Assembly: GCA_017303415.1 (NCBI GenBank)
Contig: JAFLBJ010000001.1
Coordinates: 2,790,001-2,854,000, forward strand
DNA from: Chitinophagales bacterium
Lineage (GTDB): Bacteria; Bacteroidota; Bacteroidia; Chitinophagales; Chitinophagaceae
DNA length: 64,000 bases
Direction: 5' to 3'
Position numbers and translations under genes: made by a program. The notes beneath the pieces are model-generated. The model did not search any database. It was not told the DNA's origin and saw only the letters and a list, made by a program, of their open reading frames with translations. Shown here piece after piece: positions 54,064-63,061 of the stretch (its first letter is position 1; every line of letters starts with the position of its first letter).

Positions 54064-55632
54064 TCAATAATAAGGTACTGGTGGTAATCCCAATGCGGGA
54101 TCCTGTAAAACCTCACCAGCCGGTATCGGCAGGTGCATATAATTTTCGGTGAAGGTCACGTAGGCCGGAAATTCAAACGTTCCGCGGTTCTGTGCTTCGA
54201 TGATCTGTTTTGCTTTGGCAAATCCCTGACGTTGAATATCGAACCAATAATCTCCTTCAAACGCAAATTCTACCCGACGCTCATGGAGAATATCATCCAT
54301 GGTGATGCTGGTCAGTGTATTCAATCCGGCGCGCGTTCTTACCTTATTGATCGCAGCAAGGGCAGTGGCATCCGATGTGGAGGCACTGGAACCAAGTACC
54401 GATTCTGCGTAGATCAGCAGGATATCCGCATAGCGCAACATCATGGTGTTGATACCGGTGTTCATACCCAGTACCGACTCTCCACCATAAGCCGCGCCAG
54501 GCCCTACCACATATTTCACGATATTGGCACGAACGGCATTCTTTTGTCCGCCATCTCCCACAGGTTGGAGGGTATCATATTTATATCCACCCGCCATAAA
54601 GGAATTATACGCCGCATTGCTGTTCTTTGGTTTCCATGCCAGGTTTTCCCAGCCATGTTCCATGATCGAACCTTTTCGGCGAAGGTCACCGGATTCATAT
54701 TCTTCGATCACGTCGCGACTTGGTGTGTACAGTTCCCACATACTGGCTTCCGAGGTTTGCAGGTTGGCTGGTCCACGGTCAGGGTTCTTCTGGTTACCGG
54801 AACCCCAGGGGTTACCAGTCAACTGGTGTTGGATAGAGAAGAGGGATTCGATGTTGTTATTATGCGCGCTGGACATGAACATGGCTCCATAATTGGGGAA
54901 AAGGTCATATTTCCCGGAGTTCATCACCTCGAGGGCTTTGGTCTTGGCGCTATCATAATCTTTGCGATAGAGGTATAATTTGGCCATCATCCCTTTGGCA
55001 GACCATTTGGTTACGCGACCAGGAATATCTGTATCAGGAAGACCGGCTTCGGCTTTTTTCAATTCCTCCAGGGCAAAACGAAGTACATCCGCTTTGTAGT
55101 AACGGGGGATATTGAAGTCACCCGACAAAATAGTACCTCCCGGATCGTTTACGATAGGGGCATCGCCCCAGATACGGGCGATATAGAAGTAAACGGTTCC
55201 TTTGAAGAAATGACATTCGGCGATAGCCGGATCAAGAATGGTAGCATTCCCACCTTTGGATTTTTTCAATTCCAGGGCGTTCATGTATTCACTTGTCCAA
55301 CCGCCTATTTTATAAAATACTTTCCAGGCATCAGCGATGCGCACAGAAGTGGAGGCAAAAGAAAAATTCAGGAAGGGAGGATCATCTGCCCCACCGGTAT
55401 ATTCATTTCCGGCCATCACATCACCGATGGCATCCATGGCGCGGTTCTCATACCCCGACCATGGTAATCCGTAAAGCGTGCTGGTAAGACCACGCACTTC
55501 CTCCGCGGTATTGTAATAGTTGTCCAGCGTCGTGCTGTCCTGTGCCGGTTTATCCAGGAATTGCTTCCTGCAGGATAACAGGAGGGCCACCGGCAAGATC
55601 AGAATGGCTGTATAACGAATCAATGTTTTCAT
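54064..55632 (-). CDS. SusD/RagB-family starch-binding-like outer-membrane lipoprotein
   Basis: A 522-residue surface lipoprotein: lipobox ALLLSC, then RKQFLDKPAQDSTTLDNYYN, the standard SusD start. TPR-like helices make the scaffold (ECHFFKGTVYFYIARIWGDAP, TKWSAKGMMAKLYLYRKDYD), and the C-terminus has RYADILLIYAESVLG, NKVRTRAGL, ILHERRVEFAFEGDYWFDIQR, all SusD landmarks. It forms the lid over the SusC barrel and binds oligosaccharide. It follows susC by 26 bp. Confidence 0.95.
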   Translation of the reverse strand: MKTLIRYTAILILPVALLLSCRKQFLDKPAQDSTTLDNYYNTAEEVRGLTSTLYGLPWSGYENRAMDAIGDVMAGNEYTGGADDPPFLNFSFASTSVRIADAWKVFYKIGGWTSEYMNALELKKSKGGNATILDPAIAECHFFKGTVYFYIARIWGDAPIVNDPGGTILSGDFNIPRYYKADVLRFALEELKKAEAGLPDTDIPGRVTKWSAKGMMAKLYLYRKDYDSAKTKALEVMNSGKYDLFPNYGAMFMSSAHNNNIESLFSIQHQLTGNPWGSGNQKNPDRGPANLQTSEASMWELYTPSRDVIEEYESGDLRRKGSIMEHGWENLAWKPKNSNAAYNSFMAGGYKYDTLQPVGDGGQKNAVRANIVKYVVGPGAAYGGESVLGMNTGINTMMLRYADILLIYAESVLGSSASTSDATALAAINKVRTRAGLNTLTSITMDDILHERRVEFAFEGDYWFDIQRQGFAKAKQIIEAQNRGTFEFPAYVTFTENYMHLPIPAGEVLQDPALGLPPVPYY

Positions 55633-55658
55633 ATCAATGGTGTTATAGAGTTATTGTA

Positions 55659-58600
55659 TTAGAATTCAAGGTTAATGCCTGCTGTAAAGCTCCTCGGATT
55701 CGGATAGTGACCGGCATCCACATTCGTCAACCGGATATTATTATTGAATACCCCAACTTCCGGATCATATCCACTGTATTTCGTGAAAGTGTGCAGGTTC
55801 TGAATGGACACATACACACGGGCAGTGGTGATCTTCAGTTTAGATACATAACGCGCGGGGACACGATAACCGAGCGAAATATTCTGGATACGCAGGTAAG
55901 AACCATCCTCTACATAACGGTCTGACATGTACACGTTGTTTACGTTGGTATTGGTAAACCGGGGCAATGAACCATCCGGATTAGCATCGGTGTAACGATC
56001 CAATACCGAACGAAGTTGGTTGTAGTATGGATTGTCCATTTTTTCCAACTGCCAACGAAGGAAGTTGAATATTTTGGCGCCATAACTTCCTTGCAGGAAG
56101 ATCGAGAAATCAAAATCCTTATAGTTCACCGTATTGGTAAACCCATAGGTGAATTTGGGAAGCGGGCTGCCTATGAATGTGATATCGCTTTCGTTGATGA
56201 TACCATCAGGTTTGCCATCTGTACCACCGGCGATGTCTTTGAAACGGATATCACCCAGCCAGGTATGGGTTTGGTCAACCGGATATCCAAACTGGGGCAG
56301 ACTATTATTAAGATCATCCTGTGTACGGAATAAGCCGTCTGTTTTCAAACCAAAGAAAGAACCCACGGCATACCCGGGAATGGTACGGGTGATCAGGTAG
56401 TTGTCGTAATAGATCCGTCCATACAGGGCGGCCAGGTCACCTGCCACTTTCTCCAATTTATTCTTGAATTGAGAGAAGATGATATTGGTCTTCCAGGACA
56501 GATCCTTTGTTTTGATATTGGTAGAGGTGATGCTGATATCAATACCTGTGTTTGACATGCGTCCGGTATTGATCACGGGTCCTTTCAGGTCATCCCATTG
56601 GTCACCCACGCCGATCAAACGAGGACCGGTACCGATCAACAACATGGCAGTAGTTGTTTTCTTATATACATCAAAGGCAGTTTCAATACGGCCATTGAGG
56701 AAGGAAACATCAAGACCTACGTTTTTGGTTACCACCGATTCCCAGGTCAGGTTCGGGTTGGCTACACCAAACAGGTAGTTGGAGCTGCCAAATCCAACTG
56801 GGCCAGGCCAGAATGAAACAACAGAAGTATAGGGAGGATTGGGAGCCCCATTGGGCAGGTTGGTATTCCCGACCTCACCGTAACCAACACGCAGTTTCAT
56901 GAAATTGATCGTCTTCTTCCAATTCTCGGCAAATCGCTCATTGGTGATCGTCCAGGCCACAGAAGCACCCGGGAAATTACCCCACTTATTATCTCCAAAG
57001 AAGCGCGAAGAACCATCGCGACGAAGGCTCAGGTTGAGTGAGTAACGATTATCGTACGAATAGGTAGCGCGAATGAAATAGGACTCAATGGTATTGTCTG
57101 ATTTACCACCACCGAGTTCCCAGGTGTCACGGTCACTGCTACCGGCATTCAGGTCAAGAATATTATTCTGGAGGTCAACTTTTTTACCGTTGATACTTTC
57201 CCAATAATTGTACTGTGCCTCATGGCCTGCCGTACCTGTAACTGAATGTTTGCCAAAATTCTTATAGTAATTGAAATAATTTCTCAGGGCATAGTAGTAT
57301 CCATTGCCGCGGTAATCGAATAACTGACTACGGAGACTGGTATTACCAAAACTTCCTGATTTCTGGAAAGCCAGGTTATTATAAAGACTTACGCTGTAGG
57401 CAAATTCATTCCGCAGCGTGAATCCTTTAAAGAATTCAACATCGGCATAGAGCTGGCCAAATACATTGGTACTGGTTGACTTGTTTCCCCGGTAATAGCT
57501 CCGTGCGATCGGGTTGTCCTGACCGTATTGAAAACCTCCAACGGTTTGTCCGCCACCACCCCAACTTCCATCCAGGTTTTTCACGGGGATGAGCGGGCTT
57601 TGGATCACACCCCACCAGATGGTACCTTCTGCCGCATCGGCAAGTGTTACATTCTGGATACTTCTTGAAGCATTGGCACTTACCCCGATCTTCATCCAGC
57701 TTTTGATCTGGTGGTCGAGGCTAAAGCGGGTTGAGTAACGTTTAAAATCGGATCCGATAAGAATACCCTTCTGGGTAAAATATCCGGCCGACAGATAATA
57801 ATTGGTTTTATCCTTTCCTCCACTAAAACTAAGTTGGTGGCTTTGCACTGTACCTGTGCGGAACATGGCATCCTGCCAATCGGTACCTGTACCCAGTTTT
57901 GACAGATCGGCAAACTCATCACTGGGGGTTTGTCCCAGTAAGGGTGCTACTTCGTTCTGATATTGGGCAAATTCGCGGAGGTTCATGACGTCGAGTTTCT
58001 TCTGGACCATCTGATTTCCCGCATACATTTCATAGCTCACTTTCCCTTCGCCTGTCTTACCTTTTTTGGTGGTGATCAGGATGACCCCATTGGCGGCCTG
58101 CGAACCATAAATGGCCTGGGCAGAGGCATCTTTCAGGATATCGATGGACTCAATATCATTGGGGTTGAGGGTGGCGAGAAAACTGTTACCGGTTTGACCA
58201 TCGGAACCACCCAATCCGGCATAACCGGAACTGAACTTGGTATTGCTGGTAAAGATCACCCCGTCCACTACGATCAGTGGATCATTGGCATTAATGGTGG
58301 TTACACCGCGAATACGCAACGAAACACCACCACCGGGCTGACCACTATTATTAATAACGGTTACGCCAGCTACCTTTCCCTGGATGGCCTGGTCAATCCC
58401 TGCCACAGGCAGGTCCTTCAGGTCCTTGGCCTTCACCGATGATATCGCAGATGATACATCGGCCCTTTTGGCAGTACCATAACCGATCACCACTACTTCA
58501 CCGAGTTTATTATCGGTGACGTCGAGGGTAGCGATCACATTGGACTTACCTTCTAGTGAAATTTCTTTGTTCTTGGCCCCTACGTAGGAGATGATCAGGG

Positions 58601-58820
58601 CGCTGGCATTCGACGGAACGGTGATCTTGAAGACCCCGTAATTGTCGGTAACCACAGAAGTGTTTCCTCCCTTTACAGAAACAGTAGCACTCGCCAGGGG
58701 AACTCCGCTCTGGTCGGACACCACACCTGTGATGACCCTGTTCTGTGCGCTAAGTGTAAAGGAGAAGAATACAAACGCAAGGAATATCACGTTTGCACGG
58801 AAGAATCGTGTCTTTCTCAT
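55659..58820 (-). CDS. SusC/RagA-family TonB-linked outer-membrane transporter
   Basis: A 1053-residue outer-membrane receptor. After the signal peptide (FVFFSFTLSAQ) come a carboxypeptidase-regulatory-like domain (ITGVVSDQSGVPLASATVSV), the plug (GYGTAKRADVSSAISSVKAK, SLRIRGVTTIN, DASAQAIYGSQAANGVILITTKKG) and a 22-strand barrel ending in NLEF, the C-terminal aromatic BamA signal. It imports oligosaccharides, here most likely mannan fragments, with energy from TonB/ExbBD. It is the first gene of a leftward operon with susD. Confidence 0.96.
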   Translation of the reverse strand: MRKTRFFRANVIFLAFVFFSFTLSAQNRVITGVVSDQSGVPLASATVSVKGGNTSVVTDNYGVFKITVPSNASALIISYVGAKNKEISLEGKSNVIATLDVTDNKLGEVVVIGYGTAKRADVSSAISSVKAKDLKDLPVAGIDQAIQGKVAGVTVINNSGQPGGGVSLRIRGVTTINANDPLIVVDGVIFTSNTKFSSGYAGLGGSDGQTGNSFLATLNPNDIESIDILKDASAQAIYGSQAANGVILITTKKGKTGEGKVSYEMYAGNQMVQKKLDVMNLREFAQYQNEVAPLLGQTPSDEFADLSKLGTGTDWQDAMFRTGTVQSHQLSFSGGKDKTNYYLSAGYFTQKGILIGSDFKRYSTRFSLDHQIKSWMKIGVSANASRSIQNVTLADAAEGTIWWGVIQSPLIPVKNLDGSWGGGGQTVGGFQYGQDNPIARSYYRGNKSTSTNVFGQLYADVEFFKGFTLRNEFAYSVSLYNNLAFQKSGSFGNTSLRSQLFDYRGNGYYYALRNYFNYYKNFGKHSVTGTAGHEAQYNYWESINGKKVDLQNNILDLNAGSSDRDTWELGGGKSDNTIESYFIRATYSYDNRYSLNLSLRRDGSSRFFGDNKWGNFPGASVAWTITNERFAENWKKTINFMKLRVGYGEVGNTNLPNGAPNPPYTSVVSFWPGPVGFGSSNYLFGVANPNLTWESVVTKNVGLDVSFLNGRIETAFDVYKKTTTAMLLIGTGPRLIGVGDQWDDLKGPVINTGRMSNTGIDISITSTNIKTKDLSWKTNIIFSQFKNKLEKVAGDLAALYGRIYYDNYLITRTIPGYAVGSFFGLKTDGLFRTQDDLNNSLPQFGYPVDQTHTWLGDIRFKDIAGGTDGKPDGIINESDITFIGSPLPKFTYGFTNTVNYKDFDFSIFLQGSYGAKIFNFLRWQLEKMDNPYYNQLRSVLDRYTDANPDGSLPRFTNTNVNNVYMSDRYVEDGSYLRIQNISLGYRVPARYVSKLKITTARVYVSIQNLHTFTKYSGYDPEVGVFNNNIRLTNVDAGHYPNPRSFTAGINLEF

Positions 58821-58840
58821 ACAGCAAGAAGATTTAGGTA

Positions 58841-58848
58841 CAAAAGTA
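58841..58848 (-). promoter_or_regulatory. possible -7 element of the susC promoter
   Basis: On the minus strand TACTTTTG matches TAnnTTTG, 20 bp upstream of the susC ATG. A TTG lies only 15 bases further up, short of the usual 19-21 spacing, and the leader would be very short, so this is tentative. Confidence 0.3.
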
Positions 58849-58870
58849 CTCCAGCCCCTTTGTCAATAAG

Positions 58871-58996
58871 TAGTATCATTTTATCTACTTTTTGTATTTT
58901 ATGTCCATTAAACAAGCACAAATCAAAAAAAATTATTATTTCCTCTATGAATAATGCAACAAACTCATAAATTTGTTGCACTGAATGATGATACTA
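58871..58996. promoter_or_regulatory. nested palindromes in the susC/araC divergent promoter
   Basis: An outer inverted pair, TAGTATCAT (58871-58879) and ATGATACTA (58988-58996), encloses an inner pair, TGCAACAAA (58955-58963) and TTTGTTGCA (58972-58980). The region is otherwise A/T-rich and carries no gene. The sites are good candidates for binding by the AraC-family regulator encoded at 59039, though such proteins more often use direct repeats. Confidence 0.5.
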
Positions 58997-59038
58997 TTTT
59001 GACTTAGCGCTTGTACCTTTACTCCAATTGCGGCCATT

Positions 59039-59917
59039 ATGAACAAGAATATCATGCGGGAGATTATCCCGCTTACCCCGGCAGATTGCTTTACAATCTT
59101 TACCCGCGTTAAGTCTGATTTCGATTTTCCCCTGCATTACCACGAAGAACTGGAACTCAATTTTGTCCATAATGCCAAAGGCGCTCGTCGTGTGGTGGGT
59201 GATCATATTGGAGAGATCGATGATTTCGAACTCGTACTGGTGGGTTCAAACCTTCCACATGTATGGCAAACCCACAAAACCAAGAGCAAAAAGATCACGG
59301 AGGTGACCATTCAGTTTCATAAGGATCTGTTTGACGAAAAATTCCTGCGGCGAAACCAACTTAGTTTTATCCGGACCATGCTGGAACGGTCTGCAAAGGG
59401 CATCCTGTTTTCCAAATCCACGGCCCAGCAGGTAATGCCCCGTCTATTGCAATTGGGACAAAAACAGGGCTTTGATTCTGTACTTGAACTGATTTCCATC
59501 CTCCACGATCTTTCTGTTTCAAGAAATATGCATACGCTCTCGGATTCCACCTTTAGCAATGCCGAACTGTCTTACAATAGCCGACGGATCGATAAAGCCC
59601 TGGAACATATGCATCAGAATTTTCACCGGAACATTACCTTATCCGAGGTGAGCCGGCTGGTCAATATGACCGATGTTTCATTCAGCCGTTTCTTTAAAGC
59701 CAAGACCGGTATCAATTTTATCGACAGTCTACTGGAATTACGCTTAGGCCAGGCCTCGCGCCTGCTCATTGATACTTCCGATTCAGTCTCCGAGATCGCC
59801 TATGATTGCGGATTTAATAATATCTCCAATTTCAACCGGCTCTTTAAAAAGAAAAAAGGCTGTACCCCCAAAGAATTCAGGGAGAGTTATAGTGTGGGGA
59901 CGAGGGTGTTTATTTGA
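59039..59917 (+). CDS. AraC-family regulator with N-terminal cupin domain
   Basis: A 292-residue cytoplasmic regulator. Residues about 20-100 form a cupin sensor (FPLHYHEELELNFVHNAKG, VLVGSNLPHVWQTH), a helical linker follows, and the C-terminal 100 residues hold two helix-turn-helix motifs (ITLSEVSRLVNMTDVSFSRF, SVSEIAYDCGFNNISNFNRL) with KKKGCTPKEFRE. It is divergent from the mannan PUL, so it probably activates it in response to a mannan-derived sugar. PULs of this type are more often run by hybrid two-component or SusR proteins. Start at ATG 59039; an in-frame ATG five codons on is possible. Confidence 0.92.
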   Translation: MNKNIMREIIPLTPADCFTIFTRVKSDFDFPLHYHEELELNFVHNAKGARRVVGDHIGEIDDFELVLVGSNLPHVWQTHKTKSKKITEVTIQFHKDLFDEKFLRRNQLSFIRTMLERSAKGILFSKSTAQQVMPRLLQLGQKQGFDSVLELISILHDLSVSRNMHTLSDSTFSNAELSYNSRRIDKALEHMHQNFHRNITLSEVSRLVNMTDVSFSRFFKAKTGINFIDSLLELRLGQASRLLIDTSDSVSEIAYDCGFNNISNFNRLFKKKKGCTPKEFRESYSVGTRVFI

Positions 59918-59925
59918 GGCGGATT

Positions 59926-60066
59926 TCGCGAGTTTCGTGAGGTGTGAGGCGTGAAACGTGAGTTTCGTGAGACGTGAGTGGTGAGGTCTCTCACGATTCA
60001 CGTCTCACGTCTCACGTCTAACGTCTCACGAAACTCACGTCTCACAATTCACGCCTCATATCTCAC
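59926..60066. repeat. CGTGAG-word palindromic block, copy 1
   Basis: The left half is built of GTGAG words, the right half of CTCAC words. Bases 59956-59975 (ACGTGAGTTTCGTGAGACGT) and 60021-60040 are perfect 20-bp inverted copies with a 45-base spacer holding shorter copies. It follows the AraC gene and precedes a membrane-protein gene. A second copy at 61772-61859 shares the same words. Confidence 0.8.
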
Positions 60067-60114
60067 GATCGGTATTTTCCCCAAAACGCCTATATTTACG
60101 ACTAAAGAAAACCT

Positions 60115-60552
60115 ATGTCCTCCCCTGCTCCTGCCAAGACCAGCCGCTTCCTCCTTTTTCCCTGGGGTCTCCTCAGCATTGTGGTCATTTTGATCCTGAA
60201 TTCCTCGGTTAGCAGCACCTGGTTCTCCCGGAACTGGGGATGGGTAGCTCTTGTCCTGATCATACCGGCGGCCATTCTGGAAAACCTGAAAGTGGGATAC
60301 AGCAATATGCGGATCATGTTCCTGAAGACCTTGTATACGATGCTTTCCTTTCTGGTGGTAGGACTGGCTGGCGGATTAGCAACCGCCGGATGGTATTATG
60401 AAAAATTCAAAGATTATAAGGGCATCCCCCGTCTCGATATCCCCTGGTATGTATTACTTGCACTCGTTGTACTTTTGCTGATCGAACTGGTCCAGATATT
60501 CAGTATGTTAAAGGCCGTCAAACGGGAGTTCATGCAGTTCTCCCCTGAATAG
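60115..60552 (+). CDS. small polytopic membrane protein, unknown
   Basis: A 145-residue protein with four hydrophobic segments (about residues 12-29, 39-57, 70-92 and 107-131) and a short charged C-terminus (KAVKREFMQFSPE). Repeated patterns WVALVLIIPAAILENLKVGY and WYVLLALVVLLLIELVQIF suggest two hairpins. I recognise no family. It lies just after a palindromic block and 51 bp before the DUF2130 gene. Confidence 0.65.
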   Translation: MSSPAPAKTSRFLLFPWGLLSIVVILILNSSVSSTWFSRNWGWVALVLIIPAAILENLKVGYSNMRIMFLKTLYTMLSFLVVGLAGGLATAGWYYEKFKDYKGIPRLDIPWYVLLALVVLLLIELVQIFSMLKAVKREFMQFSPE

Positions 60553-60603
60553 ATCCTGGATAACAGCGGTACAATCATTTTTTTCATCCAAAAACGAAAG
60601 GTC

Positions 60604-61782
60604 TTGGAAAGTATCAAGTGCCCCAATTGCAATCATGTGTTTGAACCCACCGATACCATCCGTGATGAGGTGGAACGTGAATTACGTACCAAAATGATCA
60701 CCTGGCAAAAAGAAAAGGAGAAACAATTTTCGGAAGAAAAGAATAAGCTCCTGAAAGAAACAGAGGAATCCATTCGTAAGAATATCGCGGGTGATTTTGA
60801 AAATAAACTCCGACTCCTGGAACAGAATAACAAGATCAATGAGGAGAAACTGAGACTATCGCGGGAAAAGGAATTGGAATTTCTGCGTAAAGAGCAGGAA
60901 CTTCAGACAAAGGAAAAGGAACTGGAAATTGAAATTCAGAAAGTATTATTGGCGGAAAGGGCCAGGCTGTCGGAAACGATCCGGAAAGAGGAATCCGAAC
61001 GCAATTCCCTTAAAGAAACAGAGTTTCAACTCAAGATGAAAGAGATGGAGGAGAAACTGGAGGCCCAGAAGAAACTGGCCGAGGAAATGAAACGCCGGGC
61101 TGAACAGGGACTTACGCAGTCGCAGGGAGAAGTACAAGAATTATTACTGGAAGAAATGTTACGTACCAGTTTTCCTTTCGACCTGGTGGAAGAAGTGGGC
61201 AAAGGGGTAAAGGGAGCTGATTGTATCCAGACCGTGCGAAATAGCGTTGGACAGGATTGTGGTAAGATCATTTATGAAAGTAAGAGGACCAAGGAATTTG
61301 TGAATGACTGGATCGATAAATTAAAACATGATATGCGGAGCCAGGCTGCGGATGTGGCTATTCTTGTAACCCAGACCTTCCCGCGGGGCATGACCTCCTT
61401 TGGTGAACGCAATGGTATCTGGATCTGTGGATATGCAGAAGCCCGTGCTGTGGCCTTCCTCCTTCGTGATAGTTTAATCCGTGTAGCTAATGCCTCCCGT
61501 AATGAAGAGAACCGGGGCGATAAGATGCATATGTTATATGGTTATTTAACCAGCAATGAATTTGCCGAACAATGGAAGGCCATCCGGGAAGGCTTTATGA
61601 GTATGCGATTGTCCATTCAAAAGGAAAAGGACATGATGGAAAAGATCTGGAAGGCCCGGGAAAAACAATTGGAAAAGGTATTACTGAATGCCGCACACAT
61701 AAAAGGCTCAGTGGAAGGCATCGCCGGACAAGATTCGGTGGATTTGAATTTGTTGGAAAGCGGGGAGGAAAGTGAGGCGTGA
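60604..61782 (+). CDS. DUF2130 coiled-coil protein (RmuC-like, nuclease-related)
   Basis: A 392-residue cytoplasmic protein starting at a TTG (MESIKCPNCNHVFEPTDTI). A Cys2 zinc-ribbon-like start is followed by a long coiled coil (residues about 25-190, rich in Glu and Lys), then the DUF2130 core: EMLRTSFPFDLVEEVGKGVK, GADCIQTVRN, GKIIYESKRTKEFVNDWIDK and AVAFLLRDSLIRV. GADxxQ and YESKRTK resemble the D-ExK pattern of restriction-like nucleases, but activity is unproven. The last codons and the TGA stop lie inside a palindromic repeat. Confidence 0.87.
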   Translation: MESIKCPNCNHVFEPTDTIRDEVERELRTKMITWQKEKEKQFSEEKNKLLKETEESIRKNIAGDFENKLRLLEQNNKINEEKLRLSREKELEFLRKEQELQTKEKELEIEIQKVLLAERARLSETIRKEESERNSLKETEFQLKMKEMEEKLEAQKKLAEEMKRRAEQGLTQSQGEVQELLLEEMLRTSFPFDLVEEVGKGVKGADCIQTVRNSVGQDCGKIIYESKRTKEFVNDWIDKLKHDMRSQAADVAILVTQTFPRGMTSFGERNGIWICGYAEARAVAFLLRDSLIRVANASRNEENRGDKMHMLYGYLTSNEFAEQWKAIREGFMSMRLSIQKEKDMMEKIWKAREKQLEKVLLNAAHIKGSVEGIAGQDSVDLNLLESGEESEA

Positions 61783-61859
61783 GTTTCGTGAGACGTGAGA
61801 CGTGAGGCGTGAGGCGTGAGATGCCTCACGTCTCACGAAACTCACGTCTCACGCCTCAC
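61772..61859. repeat. CGTGAG-word palindromic block, copy 2, shared terminator of convergent genes
   Basis: Bases 61778-61798 (CGTGAGTTTCGTGAGACGTGA) and 61826-61846 are perfect 21-bp inverted copies with a short spacer of more GTGAG words. The stop codon of the DUF2130 gene (61780-61782) is in the left arm and that of the phosphopantetheinyl transferase gene (61842-61844) in the right arm, so the element is both coding end and likely terminator. Confidence 0.8.
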
Positions 61860-62456
61860 CAGCCAACACACCGCCAACCCCTCCAGCCAGGTAAACGCTA
61901 TATCAAAATTTAAGTTTGTCTTTGTAAAATAGCCAGATATCTGCTGGTTAACCGGGTCGTATTTCTTCAGTTGAATATGCTCCCGAAAATCTACCTGGCC
62001 TTTACCATACCATTTGAACACGGTTTCCTTTGCCGACCAGATAAGGGTCAGGTTGGATAAGCTTTCATCCGGGAAAAGGGCCCTTTCTTCCACGGTAGAA
62101 AATTTTTCCTTTAAGTTCACCAGTTTTCCTACCGGTTTTTCGATATCGATACCCACGCGTTGGTCGGGGCTGATGATCACCGCAGCAAAATCACCACAAT
62201 GAGAGATGGAAAAATGAAAGGCATCGTTGGGGAGATAGGGTTTCCGTGTATCTGCGATCTGGATCAGTTCGTAAGGAAAGGAAGGGAAAAGGTAACGTAG
62301 AAGAAAACGTCCCGCAAGATGCTGTAATCGTTTATGCGGATGACTTACTTCCCGGTGTACCGGTACAGAATCCTTGAAGAAACCTTCGGATTCTTCGATT
62401 TTCCATACCCCGATCCGGGTGCTATCGTTGACAGTATGTTGAAAAAAAATGGGCAT
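61842..62456 (-). CDS. 4'-phosphopantetheinyl transferase
   Basis: A 204-residue enzyme of the Sfp/AcpT type, which moves phosphopantetheine from CoA to a Ser on carrier proteins. The motifs are FSISHCGDFAAVIIS, VGIDIEKP (Mg-binding Asp) and IWSAKETVFKWYGKG (WSxKE). I set the start at the ATG at 62456 (MPIFFQHTV); the frame is open 108 codons further, but that part is antisense to dcd and has no conserved sequence. Divergent from dcd; the last five codons run into the repeat. Confidence 0.9.
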   Translation of the reverse strand: MPIFFQHTVNDSTRIGVWKIEESEGFFKDSVPVHREVSHPHKRLQHLAGRFLLRYLFPSFPYELIQIADTRKPYLPNDAFHFSISHCGDFAAVIISPDQRVGIDIEKPVGKLVNLKEKFSTVEERALFPDESLSNLTLIWSAKETVFKWYGKGQVDFREHIQLKKYDPVNQQISGYFTKTNLNFDIAFTWLEGLAVCWLVRRET

Positions 62457-62519
62457 GGGACAGGAATCAATCCTTACTTTGCTGGCCTGCAAATTGATAA
62501 TTAAAAAGCATAACAAAAA

Positions 62520-63056
62520 ATGATCCTTTCTGACCTGCGGATTTTGGAGGAAATCAATAAGGGAACGATCAAACTCGATCCTTATGACCGGGAATGCCTC
62601 GGAAGCAACAGTTATGATGTGCATTTGGGTAAATGGCTGGCCACTTACCGCGAGCATATCCTGGATGCCAAAAAACACAATGAGATCGAGTACTTCGAAA
62701 TACCCGAAGAGGGTTTTGTTCTCTATCCCCATGTCTTCTACCTGGGTGTAACCCTTGAATATACCGAGACCCATGCCCATGTTCCCTTTCTGGAAGGAAA
62801 ATCATCCACGGGACGCCTTGGTATCGATATCCATGCTACCGCTGGCAAAGGAGATGTTGGTTTCTGTGGTCACTGGACCCTTGAGATCTCCGTAAAACAA
62901 CCAGTGAAAGTGTATAAAGGAATGCCGGTGGGCCAATTGATCTATTTTCCGGTAGATGGCGAGATCGAAATAGCTTATAACAAGAAGAAAAATGCGAAGT
63001 ATAGCATGCAGGGGGATAAGCCGGTGGAGAGTATGATGTGGAAGAATAGGTTTTGA
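62520..63056 (+). CDS. dcd: dCTP deaminase
   Basis: A 178-residue enzyme turning dCTP into dUTP for thymidylate synthesis. DRECLGSNSYDVHLGKWL near the N-terminus and the active-site signature FLEGKSSTGRLGIDIHATAG, then GDVGFCGHWTLEI, are clear; the catalytic Glu is that of WTLE. There is no sign of the bifunctional DCD-DUT form. Divergent from the phosphopantetheinyl transferase gene, 63 bp apart. Confidence 0.95.
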   Translation: MILSDLRILEEINKGTIKLDPYDRECLGSNSYDVHLGKWLATYREHILDAKKHNEIEYFEIPEEGFVLYPHVFYLGVTLEYTETHAHVPFLEGKSSTGRLGIDIHATAGKGDVGFCGHWTLEISVKQPVKVYKGMPVGQLIYFPVDGEIEIAYNKKKNAKYSMQGDKPVESMMWKNRF

Positions 63057-63061
63057 ATTCA

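Noticed and set aside
59926-60066. CRISPR array or tandem satellite
   Set aside because: Words are 5-9 bases in two opposite orientations forming one palindrome, with no spacer structure.
62457-62780. 108-codon N-terminal extension of the phosphopantetheinyl transferase
   Set aside because: It is antisense to dcd, while family members start near MPIFF and are about 200-230 residues long.
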